Source: Roseibium polysiphoniae
Lineage (GTDB): Bacteria > Pseudomonadota > Alphaproteobacteria > Rhizobiales > Stappiaceae
Reading direction: 5' to 3'
Length of the DNA stretch: 64,000 nt
Assembly: GCF_014842925.1 (NCBI RefSeq)
Contig: NZ_JACYXJ010000002.1
Location: 124,001-188,000 of the forward strand
Shown piece by piece: positions 46,251-54,182 of this stretch (position 1 is the stretch's first letter; every line of letters starts with the position of its first letter). The notes under the pieces were generated by a model. That model was not told where the DNA came from. It saw nothing but the letters and a program-made list of their open reading frames with translations, and made no database searches. The translations under genes and the position numbers were made by a program.

Positions 46251-46964
46251 ATGGCCGTGACCCAGACCAAGCCGATTGAACTCTACTACTGGCCGACCCC
46301 CAATGGCTGGAAGATCTCGATCATGCTGGAGGAGCTGGGCGTTCCCTATGATCTGAAGATGATCAACATCGGCAAGGGCGATCAGTTTCAGCCCGACTTT
46401 TTGAAGATTGCGCCCAACAACCGGATGCCGGCTATTGTCGATCCCGAAGGTCCGGATGGCGAGCCGATCTCCGTTTTCGAATCCGGCGCGATCCTGCAAT
46501 ATCTCGGTCGCAAGTTTCGCAAGTTCTATCCCTCTGCGGAACGCGCTCGTGTGGAAACAGAAGAGTGGCTCATGTGGCAGATGGGCGGCTTTGGCCCGAT
46601 GCTCGGCCAGAACCACCATTTCCGTATCTACGCCCCGGAAAAGCTGCCCTACGCCATGGACCGCTATCTGAACGAGGCCCATCGTCTCTATGGCGTGCTG
46701 GATAGACGTCTCGAGGGCCGCGACTATGTGGCAGCTGGCGAATACACCATCGCCGACATGTCGATCATCGGCTGGGCGACGCTGTGGGAGCGCCAGGGCA
46801 TGGACATCGAAGAATTCCAGAACGTCAAGGCCTGGATCGCCCGGCTCGAAGCACGTGAGGCCGTCGCCAAGGGTCTTGCCCTGGGTCGTGAAGAGCGCGA
46901 GAAGCTCGCCATCGCCGAGAACAAGGACGCCCAGGGCGTTCTGTTCGGCCAGCGAGCGCGCTGA
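46251..46964 (+). CDS. yfcG: Glutathione S-transferase, YfcG-like (nu class)
   Basis: A 237-residue GST. The N-terminal thioredoxin-like domain begins IELYYWPTPNGWKISIMLEE; the TPNGxK motif, GKGDQFQPDFLKIAPNN, and later MGGFGPMLGQNHHF closely follow the YfcG/nu-class pattern, whose members show disulfide-bond reductase activity with glutathione. The C-terminal helical domain has YTIADMSIIGW. The ATG at 46251 follows AGGAG; the frame extends upstream without conservation. It is monocistronic. Confidence 0.88.
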   Translation: MAVTQTKPIELYYWPTPNGWKISIMLEELGVPYDLKMINIGKGDQFQPDFLKIAPNNRMPAIVDPEGPDGEPISVFESGAILQYLGRKFRKFYPSAERARVETEEWLMWQMGGFGPMLGQNHHFRIYAPEKLPYAMDRYLNEAHRLYGVLDRRLEGRDYVAAGEYTIADMSIIGWATLWERQGMDIEEFQNVKAWIARLEAREAVAKGLALGREEREKLAIAENKDAQGVLFGQRAR

Positions 46965-47017
46965 GCCTTCAGGGCAAGGCGTCTGGGACTAACTCGCAAC
47001 TCAAATGGCGTCGCAGC

Positions 47018-47500
47018 CTAGTTGGTGCGGCGCCAGGTTTCCTCTTCGCAGACCTTGAAGAGGACGCGCACGCAGCCTTTGAGGTTCAGCGTGTCTCTGG
47101 TCTTTCTCGTGACAGTGGCCTCTGCGCTGAAGCCGCGGCGCGGGTCATAGATCCGCCCGACCCAACGCTCGCCCGTCGGTTTCAGGCGCCAAAGCACGGT
47201 CAGCCCAAGGATCTTGCGGCTTCTTTTGGACGCGTCCTTGTTGTTGGCATCTCGTGTTGTCTGAAGACTGTATCCGGGAGGCGGGCTGAAGGCGGCGATC
47301 TTGCCGCAAGGGGCCGCGCCGCAGGGGGCGATCTCAATCGTCGCACCGTCCGGCGTTTGCCACTTGCCATTGATGTCGGGCGCTGCCGAGCCCGGCGTTG
47401 TGGAGGCAGCGAGAAAGAGCGCCATGACGGCGGATGGCAACAGGGCAGCACCGCTTCGCCGGCGCCGCCCCTTTGACATTTCGATAATAGAACTGGCCAT
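47018..47500 (-). CDS. DUF2147 domain-containing exported protein
   Basis: A 160-residue protein with an N-terminal arginine-rich stretch and signal peptide ending SAA. The DUF2147 domain runs from GKWQTPDGATIEIAPCG through CGKIAAF, KILGLTVLW, to a C-terminal Cys-containing CVRVLFKVCEEETWRR. The ATG at 47500 follows GGGGAG; a GTG at 47515 is less likely. The function is unknown; family members are small periplasmic beta-proteins. It is a tandem relative of the next gene upstream (47579-48001), same strand. Confidence 0.85.
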   Translation of the reverse strand: MASSIIEMSKGRRRRSGAALLPSAVMALFLAASTTPGSAAPDINGKWQTPDGATIEIAPCGAAPCGKIAAFSPPPGYSLQTTRDANNKDASKRSRKILGLTVLWRLKPTGERWVGRIYDPRRGFSAEATVTRKTRDTLNLKGCVRVLFKVCEEETWRRTN

Positions 47501-47578
47501 GTGTCTCCCCGCCACAGTCTGCGTCTGCTTTATTCATCGCAGAAAATGCGTCGACAGGATGACAGAGCGCGCAGTTGA

Positions 47579-48001
47579 CTACTTGATCCGCGTCCAGGTC
47601 TCGCCCTTGCAGATCAATCCCCCCATGACGCAGCCTTCCAGTTTCATCTTGTTGGCCGAGGGCATTTGAATGAAGCCGGTGTAGGTCTTGCCGTCCTCGG
47701 CATTATAGACCTTGCCCTTCCACTGGTTGGTCTTGCCCGTCGGCTTCATGGACCGGACGATCTGCACACCAAGCAGCGGACGGGTCCGTTTGGCCGGATC
47801 CGGATTGGCCGTGTCGTTGCGCGGGGTCTTCAGCCAGATCAGCTTGCCGCAAAGGGCACTGCCACAGGCGCTGATCCGGATTTTCGAAGATCCGCCCGGA
47901 CGGGCCCATTCTCCGATCGCGTCAGCGGCCAGCGTCGATGTCGCGCCGCCCACTGCAAGTGCCGCCGCGAGCATGAGCGGTGTCAGCCAGGTCTTTGTCA
48001 T
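47579..48001 (-). CDS. DUF2147 domain-containing exported protein
   Basis: A 140-residue protein with a signal peptide (MTKTWLTPLMLAAALAVGG...LAA) and the DUF2147 domain: GEWARPGGSSKIRISACG, CGKLIWL, GVQIVRSMKP, KVYNAEDGKTYTG, and GCVMGGLICKGETW. The two Cys pairs suggest disulfides. GGGAGGA precedes the ATG. It lies 78 bp upstream of the second DUF2147 gene, so they form a probable two-gene operon made by duplication. Confidence 0.88.
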   Translation of the reverse strand: MTKTWLTPLMLAAALAVGGATSTLAADAIGEWARPGGSSKIRISACGSALCGKLIWLKTPRNDTANPDPAKRTRPLLGVQIVRSMKPTGKTNQWKGKVYNAEDGKTYTGFIQMPSANKMKLEGCVMGGLICKGETWTRIK

Positions 48002-48446
48002 TCTGTCCTCCCAAGACGTTTCCGTTTACGGAAAGGTAACCTAACCATCGCGGGAGATGCTGAAAAGCCGTGTCGTTACGTCAGCCGGTGCAATTTCCTG
48101 ATCGGACTGATGTTTCAAGCTTCGCGCAAGGCGCGGCCGTCAAGCTTTGAGGGCTTCAAGAAAACAGCGGATAAAATTCGCAAATCACCGTCATGGTAAG
48201 CAAAAGGTTTCACCGGTCTTGCCGGTTTGAATCAATTGTCACTGAAAACGCGTTGTTATTCGGCCTGCCATGATTACTGCTTTGTGAATTTTATATTCGC
48301 TTAAGTCTTTGTTCGGTCTTCGTTAATTTAAAAATTTAACGACGCCTTTAACTGATCTTCGCAAGATGAAGCCATCAAACGCGGCGTCATTTGGCGCTTT
48401 TGATTTGGGGATGCCGAAACGGCAAACATACAACGGGGAGAGCATC
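48002..48446. other. 445-bp intergenic region with an AT-rich inverted repeat
   Basis: No gene seen. Positions about 48260-48350 are AT-rich and contain the inverted repeat TCGTTAA-N9-TTAACGA (48320-48342), perhaps an operator or promoter element of the Sel1-like gene. The 5' half would serve the divergent DUF2147 operon. Confidence 0.5.
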
Positions 48447-48716
48447 ATGGCTCGATTTGAAATCTACTCGGCCGACATGGCCATCATGGGCGAACAGCCT
48501 GCAAGCGCCGACATTCTGTTCCAGATGGGTCTGGACAGCGCCTGTGGCCGTCATGGCGCCACAGACCTGGTCACCGCCCACAAGTGGTTCAACATTGCCG
48601 CGCTCAAGGGCAGCACGGATGCTGCGCGCTACCGCAAGGAAATCTCCTGCGAAATGACATCTTCCGAAATTGCTGAAGCTCAGCGCTCTGCGCGTGAATG
48701 GCTGTCAATGCATTGA
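48447..48716 (+). CDS. Small Sel1/TPR-like repeat protein
   Basis: An 89-residue protein. ILFQMGLDSACGRHGATDLVTAHKWFNIAALKGSTDAARYR is one Sel1-like helix-turn-helix repeat, followed by a helix ending AREWLSMH. Short single-repeat proteins of this kind are frequent in Hyphomicrobiales and have no established role. The frame opens at 48366, but ATG 48447 follows GGGGAG. A hairpin about 50 bp after the stop probably terminates it. Confidence 0.78.
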   Translation: MARFEIYSADMAIMGEQPASADILFQMGLDSACGRHGATDLVTAHKWFNIAALKGSTDAARYRKEISCEMTSSEIAEAQRSAREWLSMH

Positions 48717-48759
48717 GTGCGGCGCGCCGGCTGACCGGCCACCGCTCGTCGGAAACACT

Positions 48760-48978
48760 CTAACCACGGCGCATGATAGTCGCGCCGTGGTCCGTTCCGG
48801 CATTTTTTGAATAATCCGTTTGAATCTTGTGCCGCAGCTGCGCTGTCTGGGCAGTGTCTTGTTCAACTCTATTTTGCTCGAAATTCGAGACAAGGCGCTC
48901 ATGCAAGCGCTTGATCTGCAGTCTCATCTTTTTGAAACACTCGAAGCTCTCTTCCAAAATCCCTGGTCCCCGATCCAT
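48760..48978 (-). CDS. Possible small helical protein
   Basis: A 72-codon minus-strand frame with a highly charged, coiled-coil-like composition (FKKMRLQIKRLHERLVSNF, then EQNRVEQDTAQTAQL). The ATG at 48978 is preceded by AAAGG at short spacing. The last codons coincide with a hairpin that probably serves the convergent Sel1-like gene. I do not recognise a family. It may be a real short gene or chance. Confidence 0.3.
   Translation of the reverse strand: MDRGPGILEESFECFKKMRLQIKRLHERLVSNFEQNRVEQDTAQTAQLRHKIQTDYSKNAGTDHGATIMRRG
48763..48803 (+). terminator. Hairpin with T-run after the Sel1-like gene
   Basis: A perfect 10-bp stem (ACCACGGCGC / GCGCCGTGGT) with a 9-base loop is followed about 7 bases later by six T. 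It fits termination of the plus-strand Sel1-like gene. Confidence 0.6.
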
Positions 48979-49121
48979 GGCCTTTGTCCGGCAAGGGCAG
49001 GGTGCATTGTGCCTGTGCCCAGGTGAGTTGCACCTTGCTAAGGCACGCGGGACAAAGATCCACAGGCTAGTGGGCTCAAAGCTCTTGCAATCCATGTCAT
49101 ATCAGGTATCAGAGGCGAACC

Positions 49122-49211
49122 GGAGAGGTGGCCGAGTGGTCGAAGGCGCTCCCCTGCTAAGGGAGTAAACCAGCGATGGTTTCGAGGGTTCGAATCCCTT
49201 CCTCTCCTCCA
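49122..49211 (+). tRNA. tRNA-Ser(GCU)
   Basis: A 90-nt class II tRNA. The acceptor stem GGAGAGG pairs with CCTCTCC. The D arm starts GCCGAGTGGTCGAAGGC, the anticodon stem-loop is CTCCC-CTGCTAA-GGGAG (anticodon GCT), and a long variable arm and the GGTTCGAAT T-loop follow. CCA is encoded at 49209-49211. The discriminator base appears to be T, where G is usual for serine tRNAs. Confidence 0.95.
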
Positions 49212-49375
49212 TTTTCCTACCTCGCTGTCTCTACAAACCAAGCGCCGGCCGCATTTCGGCAATTCTGTGCCCAACGGTTCGGAGCCGCGGCATGAGTGTC
49301 TGAGACGTTGCAAAGGCGACGGATTGTGTCCTGCGGTGGGTTTGCTCTCTCTCGCATCCGCGCTGTTGCCGCGAA

Positions 49376-50275
49376 TTACTTGCTCAGTTCCCGTTTCACC
49401 AGTTCGATGAAGTCGACGGCGATGCGTGGCAGGGACGAGCCGCGCCGGACGGCGGCACTGGCGACGATTTTGGTTTCGGGGACAAACGGACGTGTGATGA
49501 TGTTGAGACTGCTGGCAAAGAGCGCCGAATAAGGATCGACAACCGAAGCGCCGATGCCCGAGCTGGCGAGAATGCAGGCTGTGTGGCAGTAGCGGACGAT
49601 GACCTTGGCATGAAACGGCACGCCGGAGTCTTCGAAGGCGTTGTGGATTGTCGTGCCGATCTGGCTTTCCAGGCCGATGAGCGTGTGACCGTGCAGGTCT
49701 TTCGGGCTGATGGCATCCAGCTCCGCAAGGGGATGGCCGACCGGAAGCACACAGACCATGTTCCGCTCTGCCAGGGGGATGATATCCAGCTCCATATGCG
49801 TCTTCAGACCGAGAACGAAGCCGATATCGGCAATACCCATCTGCACGTTCTGCATCACCGTTTCGAGCCGGCGAACCGAGTATTGAACGGTCGCATTCGG
49901 TCGGTCCTGCAAGAACGGTGACAGCACCGCGGGCAAGGCGCCATGGCCGAGCGGTGGTGTGGTTGAAAGGCGCAGACGGCCCGACTTTGCAGCGCGCAGG
50001 TCACGGGCCTCCGTCTCGATGTTGCGCAGGATCGAAAACAGTGGTTCGACTTCTCCCAGAAACAGCCGGGCGTCTTCGGTCGGACGCAGTTTTCGGCCGG
50101 TACGTTCAAACAAGGCGAAACCAAGCTGTTTTTCGAGCGAGATGATGCCGTTCGAAACCGCTGGCTGGGAAATGCCGAGGTCTTCGGCAGCCCCCGTGGT
50201 CGTCTGGCAGCGCATCAGGGCTTCGAAAATCTCCAGCAGGCGAAGGCTGAGATCATTCTTCCGGTTGAGTTTCAA
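49376..50275 (-). CDS. LysR family transcriptional regulator
   Basis: A 299-residue LysR regulator. The N-terminal winged helix includes TTGAAEDLGISQPAVSNGII and LEKQLGFALFERTGRKL, followed by the periplasmic-binding-protein-like effector domain. The start appears to be TTG with TGGAG seven bases upstream. It is the last gene of the hydantoin cluster, same strand, 29 bp after the racemase gene, unlike the usual divergent position of LysR genes. It presumably responds to a cluster intermediate. Confidence 0.9.
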   Translation of the reverse strand: MKLNRKNDLSLRLLEIFEALMRCQTTTGAAEDLGISQPAVSNGIISLEKQLGFALFERTGRKLRPTEDARLFLGEVEPLFSILRNIETEARDLRAAKSGRLRLSTTPPLGHGALPAVLSPFLQDRPNATVQYSVRRLETVMQNVQMGIADIGFVLGLKTHMELDIIPLAERNMVCVLPVGHPLAELDAISPKDLHGHTLIGLESQIGTTIHNAFEDSGVPFHAKVIVRYCHTACILASSGIGASVVDPYSALFASSLNIITRPFVPETKIVASAAVRRGSSLPRIAVDFIELVKRELSK

Positions 50276-50304
50276 GACGTTCTCCAGAGGCCGTGTGAAA
50301 CCTC

Positions 50305-50955
50305 TCAGGCTAACAGGACCGTGCCAAGGGCCTGGCTGACGGCCGCCTGTGTCGGGTCGGTGACCGGTAAACCTACCGCGTTCTCAAGCTTTTGGCGATG
50401 ACGCGCCATGCCGGCGCAACCCAGAACCAGTGTGTCGGCAAAGTCCTTTTCGGCCAGTTCCCGGGCAACTTCCAGAACACGCGGGAACGCGTTCTCGCTT
50501 TCGCTCTCTTCAACCGAGAGGTTCAGGGGACGCTCTGCGGCGAGCCTGCTTTCAATGCCAAGCCGCTGAATGTAGGGCAGGTGCCGTTCGATGGACTTTG
50601 GTCCGAGCGCGATCACACCGAAGCGTTGACCGCGCTGAAGGGCGGCAAACACGCCGCTTTCCTGAATACCGAAAACGGGCTTGGGAACAGCCCTCCGGCA
50701 GATTTCGATTCCTGGATCCGAATAGCATGCGATGACAAAGGCATCTGCGTCGGTTCGCGCCATCATCAGATCCCTGAGTGGCAGGACCACACGGTCGGCG
50801 TCTTCCTGGCTCTCAATGCCCCAGGGCCCTTCTTCCAGCGTGATGCAGTCGATCAAGGGGCCGCCGGCCAGACGCAACGGCGCAACGGCATCGGAAAAAC
50901 CTTCAGTGACCGCCGGGTTCGAGTTTGGGTTGATCACCAGGATTTTCTTCGTCAT
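50305..50955 (-). CDS. Asp/Glu/hydantoin racemase family protein
   Basis: A 216-residue cofactor-independent racemase. The two catalytic cysteines lie in FVIACYSDPGIEI and LVLGCAGMARH, the pattern of hydantoin racemases (HyuA/HyuE). INPNSNPAVTEGFSD at the N-terminus is also characteristic. Start chosen at the ATG 50955 (MTKKILVINPN). It is between the hydantoinase and LysR genes. Likely role: interconvert L- and D-5-substituted hydantoins so that all substrate can enter the D-selective route; other allantoin- or glutamate-type substrates are not excluded. Confidence 0.85.
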   Translation of the reverse strand: MTKKILVINPNSNPAVTEGFSDAVAPLRLAGGPLIDCITLEEGPWGIESQEDADRVVLPLRDLMMARTDADAFVIACYSDPGIEICRRAVPKPVFGIQESGVFAALQRGQRFGVIALGPKSIERHLPYIQRLGIESRLAAERPLNLSVEESESENAFPRVLEVARELAEKDFADTLVLGCAGMARHRQKLENAVGLPVTDPTQAAVSQALGTVLLA

Positions 50956-50978
50956 CGTCCGTATCCCTGTCGCCGAGA

Positions 50979-52442
50979 TTAAAACAGTTTTGCGCAAAAG
51001 TTGGTTGCAGGTGTCATTTCAGGTGCTCGGGTTGGCAGGAAGCCTGTTGCATCAAACGGCTGGCGCTTGATGAAGTCACCTGCGCCGCGTTCGGCCTTCA
51101 GTTCACCGCCATCAACAATGATGTTGCCGCGGTTGAGGACCGTGACGGGCCAGCCGGTCAGCTCCATCCCCTCGAAGGGCGTGTAGTCCATGTTGTCATG
51201 CATCCCGGATGCCGTGACCTGGGTTTTCTTGTCCGGGTCCCAGATGGCGATGTCGGCATCCATGCCGATGGCGATGGAGCCCTTGCGCTCGTTCATGCCG
51301 AACAGGCGCGCTGCATTGGTCGCGGTCAGCGCAACAAAAGTGTTCAGGGAGATACGGCCCTTTGCAACGCCTTCGGAGAACAGAAGCGGCGCGCGCAGTT
51401 CAATGCCCGGCATGCCGTTGGCGACCTTGTTGAATGGCGGGTTTGGGCCGTTGGACAGTTTTCCGGTTTCGTCGAAACGGTAGGGGGCATGATCAGAGGA
51501 ATAAAGCTGCAAGGTTCCCGCGTTCAGGTGCCGCCACAGGACGTCCTGTGTTGCCGTGTCGCGCAGAGGCGGCGAACAGCAGAACTTGGTGCCCTCAGCC
51601 CCGGGCAAATCCAGGTTGTCGGCCGTCAGAAACATGTACTGCGGACATGTCTCGCCAAAGATCATCTGCCCGCTCATGCGTGCTTCGGCAATTGCGCGGG
51701 CACCTGCGTCCGTGGAAACATGAACGAACAGGAGCGGAGCTTCCACGAATGAGGCGAGCGTGATGCCACGCTGGATCGCCTCGACCTCGGCGGCTGCCGG
51801 ATGACTGACCGCATGGTATTTTGGCGCGTCGTACCCGCGCGCGATCAACCGGCTGACCATCCATTTGATGAGCGCATTGTTTTCCGCATGAACCATCGTG
51901 AGGGCGCCGTTTCCCCTGGCGGTGACCAGAATATCCAGCATGTGTTCATCGGAGACGATCATCTTGTCGTAGGTCATGAAGACCTTGAATGAGGTGATCC
52001 CGCGCTCGAACGCCATCGGGAGTTCTTCTCGCAGAACCTCTTCGGTCGGATCTGAAACAATCAGGTGGTAGGAGTAGTCGAGGACCGAGTTCGGTGCGGC
52101 GCGGTCATCATAGGTCCGGATCACATCCTTGATGGTCTGGCCACGGTGTTGGGCGGCAAAGGGAACGATGGTGGAATTTCCGCCGAAAGCCGCCGAAACG
52201 CTGCCTGAGTAATAGTCGTCAGCGGTCATCGCGCCGGTGGCAGACTCCTGGGCGATGTGGCAATGCGTTTCGATGCCGCCGGGCAAGACGAATTTACCTG
52301 TCGCATCAATGGTCATGTTTCCGCCGTCCAGACCCAGACCCAGGGCGGCGATGCGGCCATCGCGAATGCCAATGTCGGATTTGAAGGTATCCGTCGCTGT
52401 CGCGACTGTGCCGCCACGGATGACAAGGTCGAATTCTGCCAT
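50979..52442 (-). CDS. Dihydropyrimidinase/D-hydantoinase family amidohydrolase
   Basis: A 487-residue cyclic amidohydrolase. The metal ligands are in place: H60-x-H62 (ETHCHIAQE), the carboxylated Lys in GITSFKVFMTYDK, His in MVHAENN and FVHVSTDAG, and Asp in SSDHAPYRF. It opens cyclic ureides (hydantoins, dihydropyrimidines) to N-carbamoyl amino acids. ETHCHIAQESATGAM differs from classical D-hydantoinases, which suggests an unusual substrate. AGGAG precedes the ATG. It lies next to the racemase, with the carbamoylase three genes upstream. Confidence 0.9.
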   Translation of the reverse strand: MAEFDLVIRGGTVATATDTFKSDIGIRDGRIAALGLGLDGGNMTIDATGKFVLPGGIETHCHIAQESATGAMTADDYYSGSVSAAFGGNSTIVPFAAQHRGQTIKDVIRTYDDRAAPNSVLDYSYHLIVSDPTEEVLREELPMAFERGITSFKVFMTYDKMIVSDEHMLDILVTARGNGALTMVHAENNALIKWMVSRLIARGYDAPKYHAVSHPAAAEVEAIQRGITLASFVEAPLLFVHVSTDAGARAIAEARMSGQMIFGETCPQYMFLTADNLDLPGAEGTKFCCSPPLRDTATQDVLWRHLNAGTLQLYSSDHAPYRFDETGKLSNGPNPPFNKVANGMPGIELRAPLLFSEGVAKGRISLNTFVALTATNAARLFGMNERKGSIAIGMDADIAIWDPDKKTQVTASGMHDNMDYTPFEGMELTGWPVTVLNRGNIIVDGGELKAERGAGDFIKRQPFDATGFLPTRAPEMTPATNFCAKLF

Positions 52443-52465
52443 GAGGATCTCCTGCGGGCTTTAAT

Positions 52466-53254
52466 TCAGGCGGATTTGATCAGACCGCCATCACAGCGGA
52501 CAACGCTGCCGGTTACGTAGCTGGCGCGCGCTGAGACAAGGAACGTCGCCACATCCGCGAACTCTTCAACGGCGCCATAGCGTCCTGCCGGGATTGTCGC
52601 TCGGGACGCCTTGCGGACCTCGTCGAGATCCTTGCCCTGCCGCTCGGCCGCTTTTCCGTCCAACTCATCAACGCGGGCTGTATGAATGCGCCCGGGAACC
52701 AGAATGTTCGACGTCACGCCGGAGCCCGAGACTTCGCCTGCAAGAGACTTGGACCAGCCGACAAGCGCTGACCTCAGTGTATTCGACATGGCGAGGTTCG
52801 GGATCGGCTGAATGACGCCCGACGATGTGATGGTGAGAATGCGGCCCCAGCCGTTTTCCTTCATCGACGGCAAGCAGAGGTTCGCGACCTCGATCACCCG
52901 GGCCACCATGGTGTCGAACTGGCTGCGCCAGAGCTCAGCTGCATGGGCTGTGGTTGCACCGGGAGGCGGGCCGCCGGTGTTATTGACGAGAATATCAAGG
53001 CCGCCCATCTTCTCAATCGCCGCTTTGTAAAGGTCTTCGGCTGCCGTGGAGACAGACAGGTCGCTGACGATGTAGTCGGCTTTGCCGGGGCCTGCGTTGG
53101 TCAGCTGCTCGGCGCTCGCCTTCAATTTGTCTTCCGACCTGCCACTGAGACAGACATGTGCGCCTTCCTTGACGAGGCTGGCGGCAATGCCGAGGCCCAA
53201 TCCCTGGCTGGAAGCCAGGACAAGGGCACGTTTTCCGTTGAGTTCAAGATCCAT
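52466..53254 (-). CDS. SDR family protein with altered catalytic tetrad
   Basis: A 262-residue short-chain dehydrogenase-like protein. The nucleotide-binding turn reads ASSQGLGLGIAASL, and the middle motif is NNTGGPPPG rather than NNAG. After ITSSGVIQPIPNL the sequence runs AMSNTLRSALVGW, so the catalytic Tyr-x-x-x-Lys is missing. This is the ketoacyl-reductase-like subgroup known to lack the canonical tetrad. ATG 53254 follows AAGGAG and overlaps the end of the DapA-like gene by 11 bp. Its role in the hydantoin cluster is unknown. Confidence 0.85.
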   Translation of the reverse strand: MDLELNGKRALVLASSQGLGLGIAASLVKEGAHVCLSGRSEDKLKASAEQLTNAGPGKADYIVSDLSVSTAAEDLYKAAIEKMGGLDILVNNTGGPPPGATTAHAAELWRSQFDTMVARVIEVANLCLPSMKENGWGRILTITSSGVIQPIPNLAMSNTLRSALVGWSKSLAGEVSGSGVTSNILVPGRIHTARVDELDGKAAERQGKDLDEVRKASRATIPAGRYGAVEEFADVATFLVSARASYVTGSVVRCDGGLIKSA

Positions 53255-54182
53255 GCCCAAGCTCCTTCAGACGTGTGTCGAGACGGGCGAGAAGACGATC
53301 CAGGTCCTTGTGGTCTTCTGCCGAAAGTTTTGGTCCAGGCGCCCGCGTTGTGGCATTGGATATGGCACCCCGGCGGCGAAGGACTTCTTTACGGATGGCC
53401 AGTCCGGCACCGGGTTGCTGTTCAAGCCGCACCAGAGGCAGATAGGCATCGAAGATGTCGCTTGCTCGGGCGGTGTCGCCTGCATTCGACAGGCGTACCA
53501 CGTCCACCAGCATTTCGGGAAAGGCAAAGCCTGTCATCGCGCCATCGGCACCGCGAGCCATTTCCTCCGGCAGGAAGATCCCGCCATTGCCACAGAGAAC
53601 CGACACCCGGCGGGTGCCTCTTTCCTGACCGGTTTCGCGCACGGCAGACAATTTGTTGAGACCGGGCCAGTCCTCATGCTTGAGCATGACGAGTTGATCG
53701 AAATCGAGCACCAGCCGCGTGAAAAGGTCCACGGAGATGGAGACCCCTGTGCTCAAGGGGAAATCCTGGAAACACACTGGAACATCCGGGCCCAGGGCTT
53801 CAAACACCTGCGCGAAATAGCTGTAGATACGCTCTTCAGTAGCAAGGCCGCGCATGGGGGCGACCATGACACCGGCTGCGCCTTTGTCCATGGCAGCATG
53901 GGAGAGGCTTGCCAGATTTGTAATGCCGGGATTGGAAACGCCAACCACAACCGGCACACGCCCGCCAACGCGCTCGATCATGTGGCTCATGAAAGCCAGG
54001 GATTCCGCATCGGACAGTTTTGGCGCTTCCCCCATCATGCCGAGAATGGTCATCCCGGTAACGCCGCGCTCGAGATAGAATTCCACCAAGCCGTCGGCGC
54101 TGGCGTAGTCTATCTGTCCGGCGTCTGTGAAAGGTGTCGCCGAAATGATGAAGACGCCTTTGGCGTCAATGCCCAGTTTCAT
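53244..54182 (-). CDS. Dihydrodipicolinate synthase/N-acetylneuraminate lyase family protein
   Basis: A 312-residue class I aldolase-type TIM barrel. The substrate-carboxylate loop is GMMGEAPKLS (in place of GTTGE), and the Schiff-base lysine is in LVMLKHEDWPG. The usual YNxPxRT strand is FQDFPLSTG here, so the catalytic Tyr is absent. DapA itself is therefore unlikely; a related aldolase or dehydratase acting on a 2-oxo acid fits better. Its ATG overlaps the flavin reductase stop (ATGA). Confidence 0.87.
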   Translation of the reverse strand: MKLGIDAKGVFIISATPFTDAGQIDYASADGLVEFYLERGVTGMTILGMMGEAPKLSDAESLAFMSHMIERVGGRVPVVVGVSNPGITNLASLSHAAMDKGAAGVMVAPMRGLATEERIYSYFAQVFEALGPDVPVCFQDFPLSTGVSISVDLFTRLVLDFDQLVMLKHEDWPGLNKLSAVRETGQERGTRRVSVLCGNGGIFLPEEMARGADGAMTGFAFPEMLVDVVRLSNAGDTARASDIFDAYLPLVRLEQQPGAGLAIRKEVLRRRGAISNATTRAPGPKLSAEDHKDLDRLLARLDTRLKELGHGS

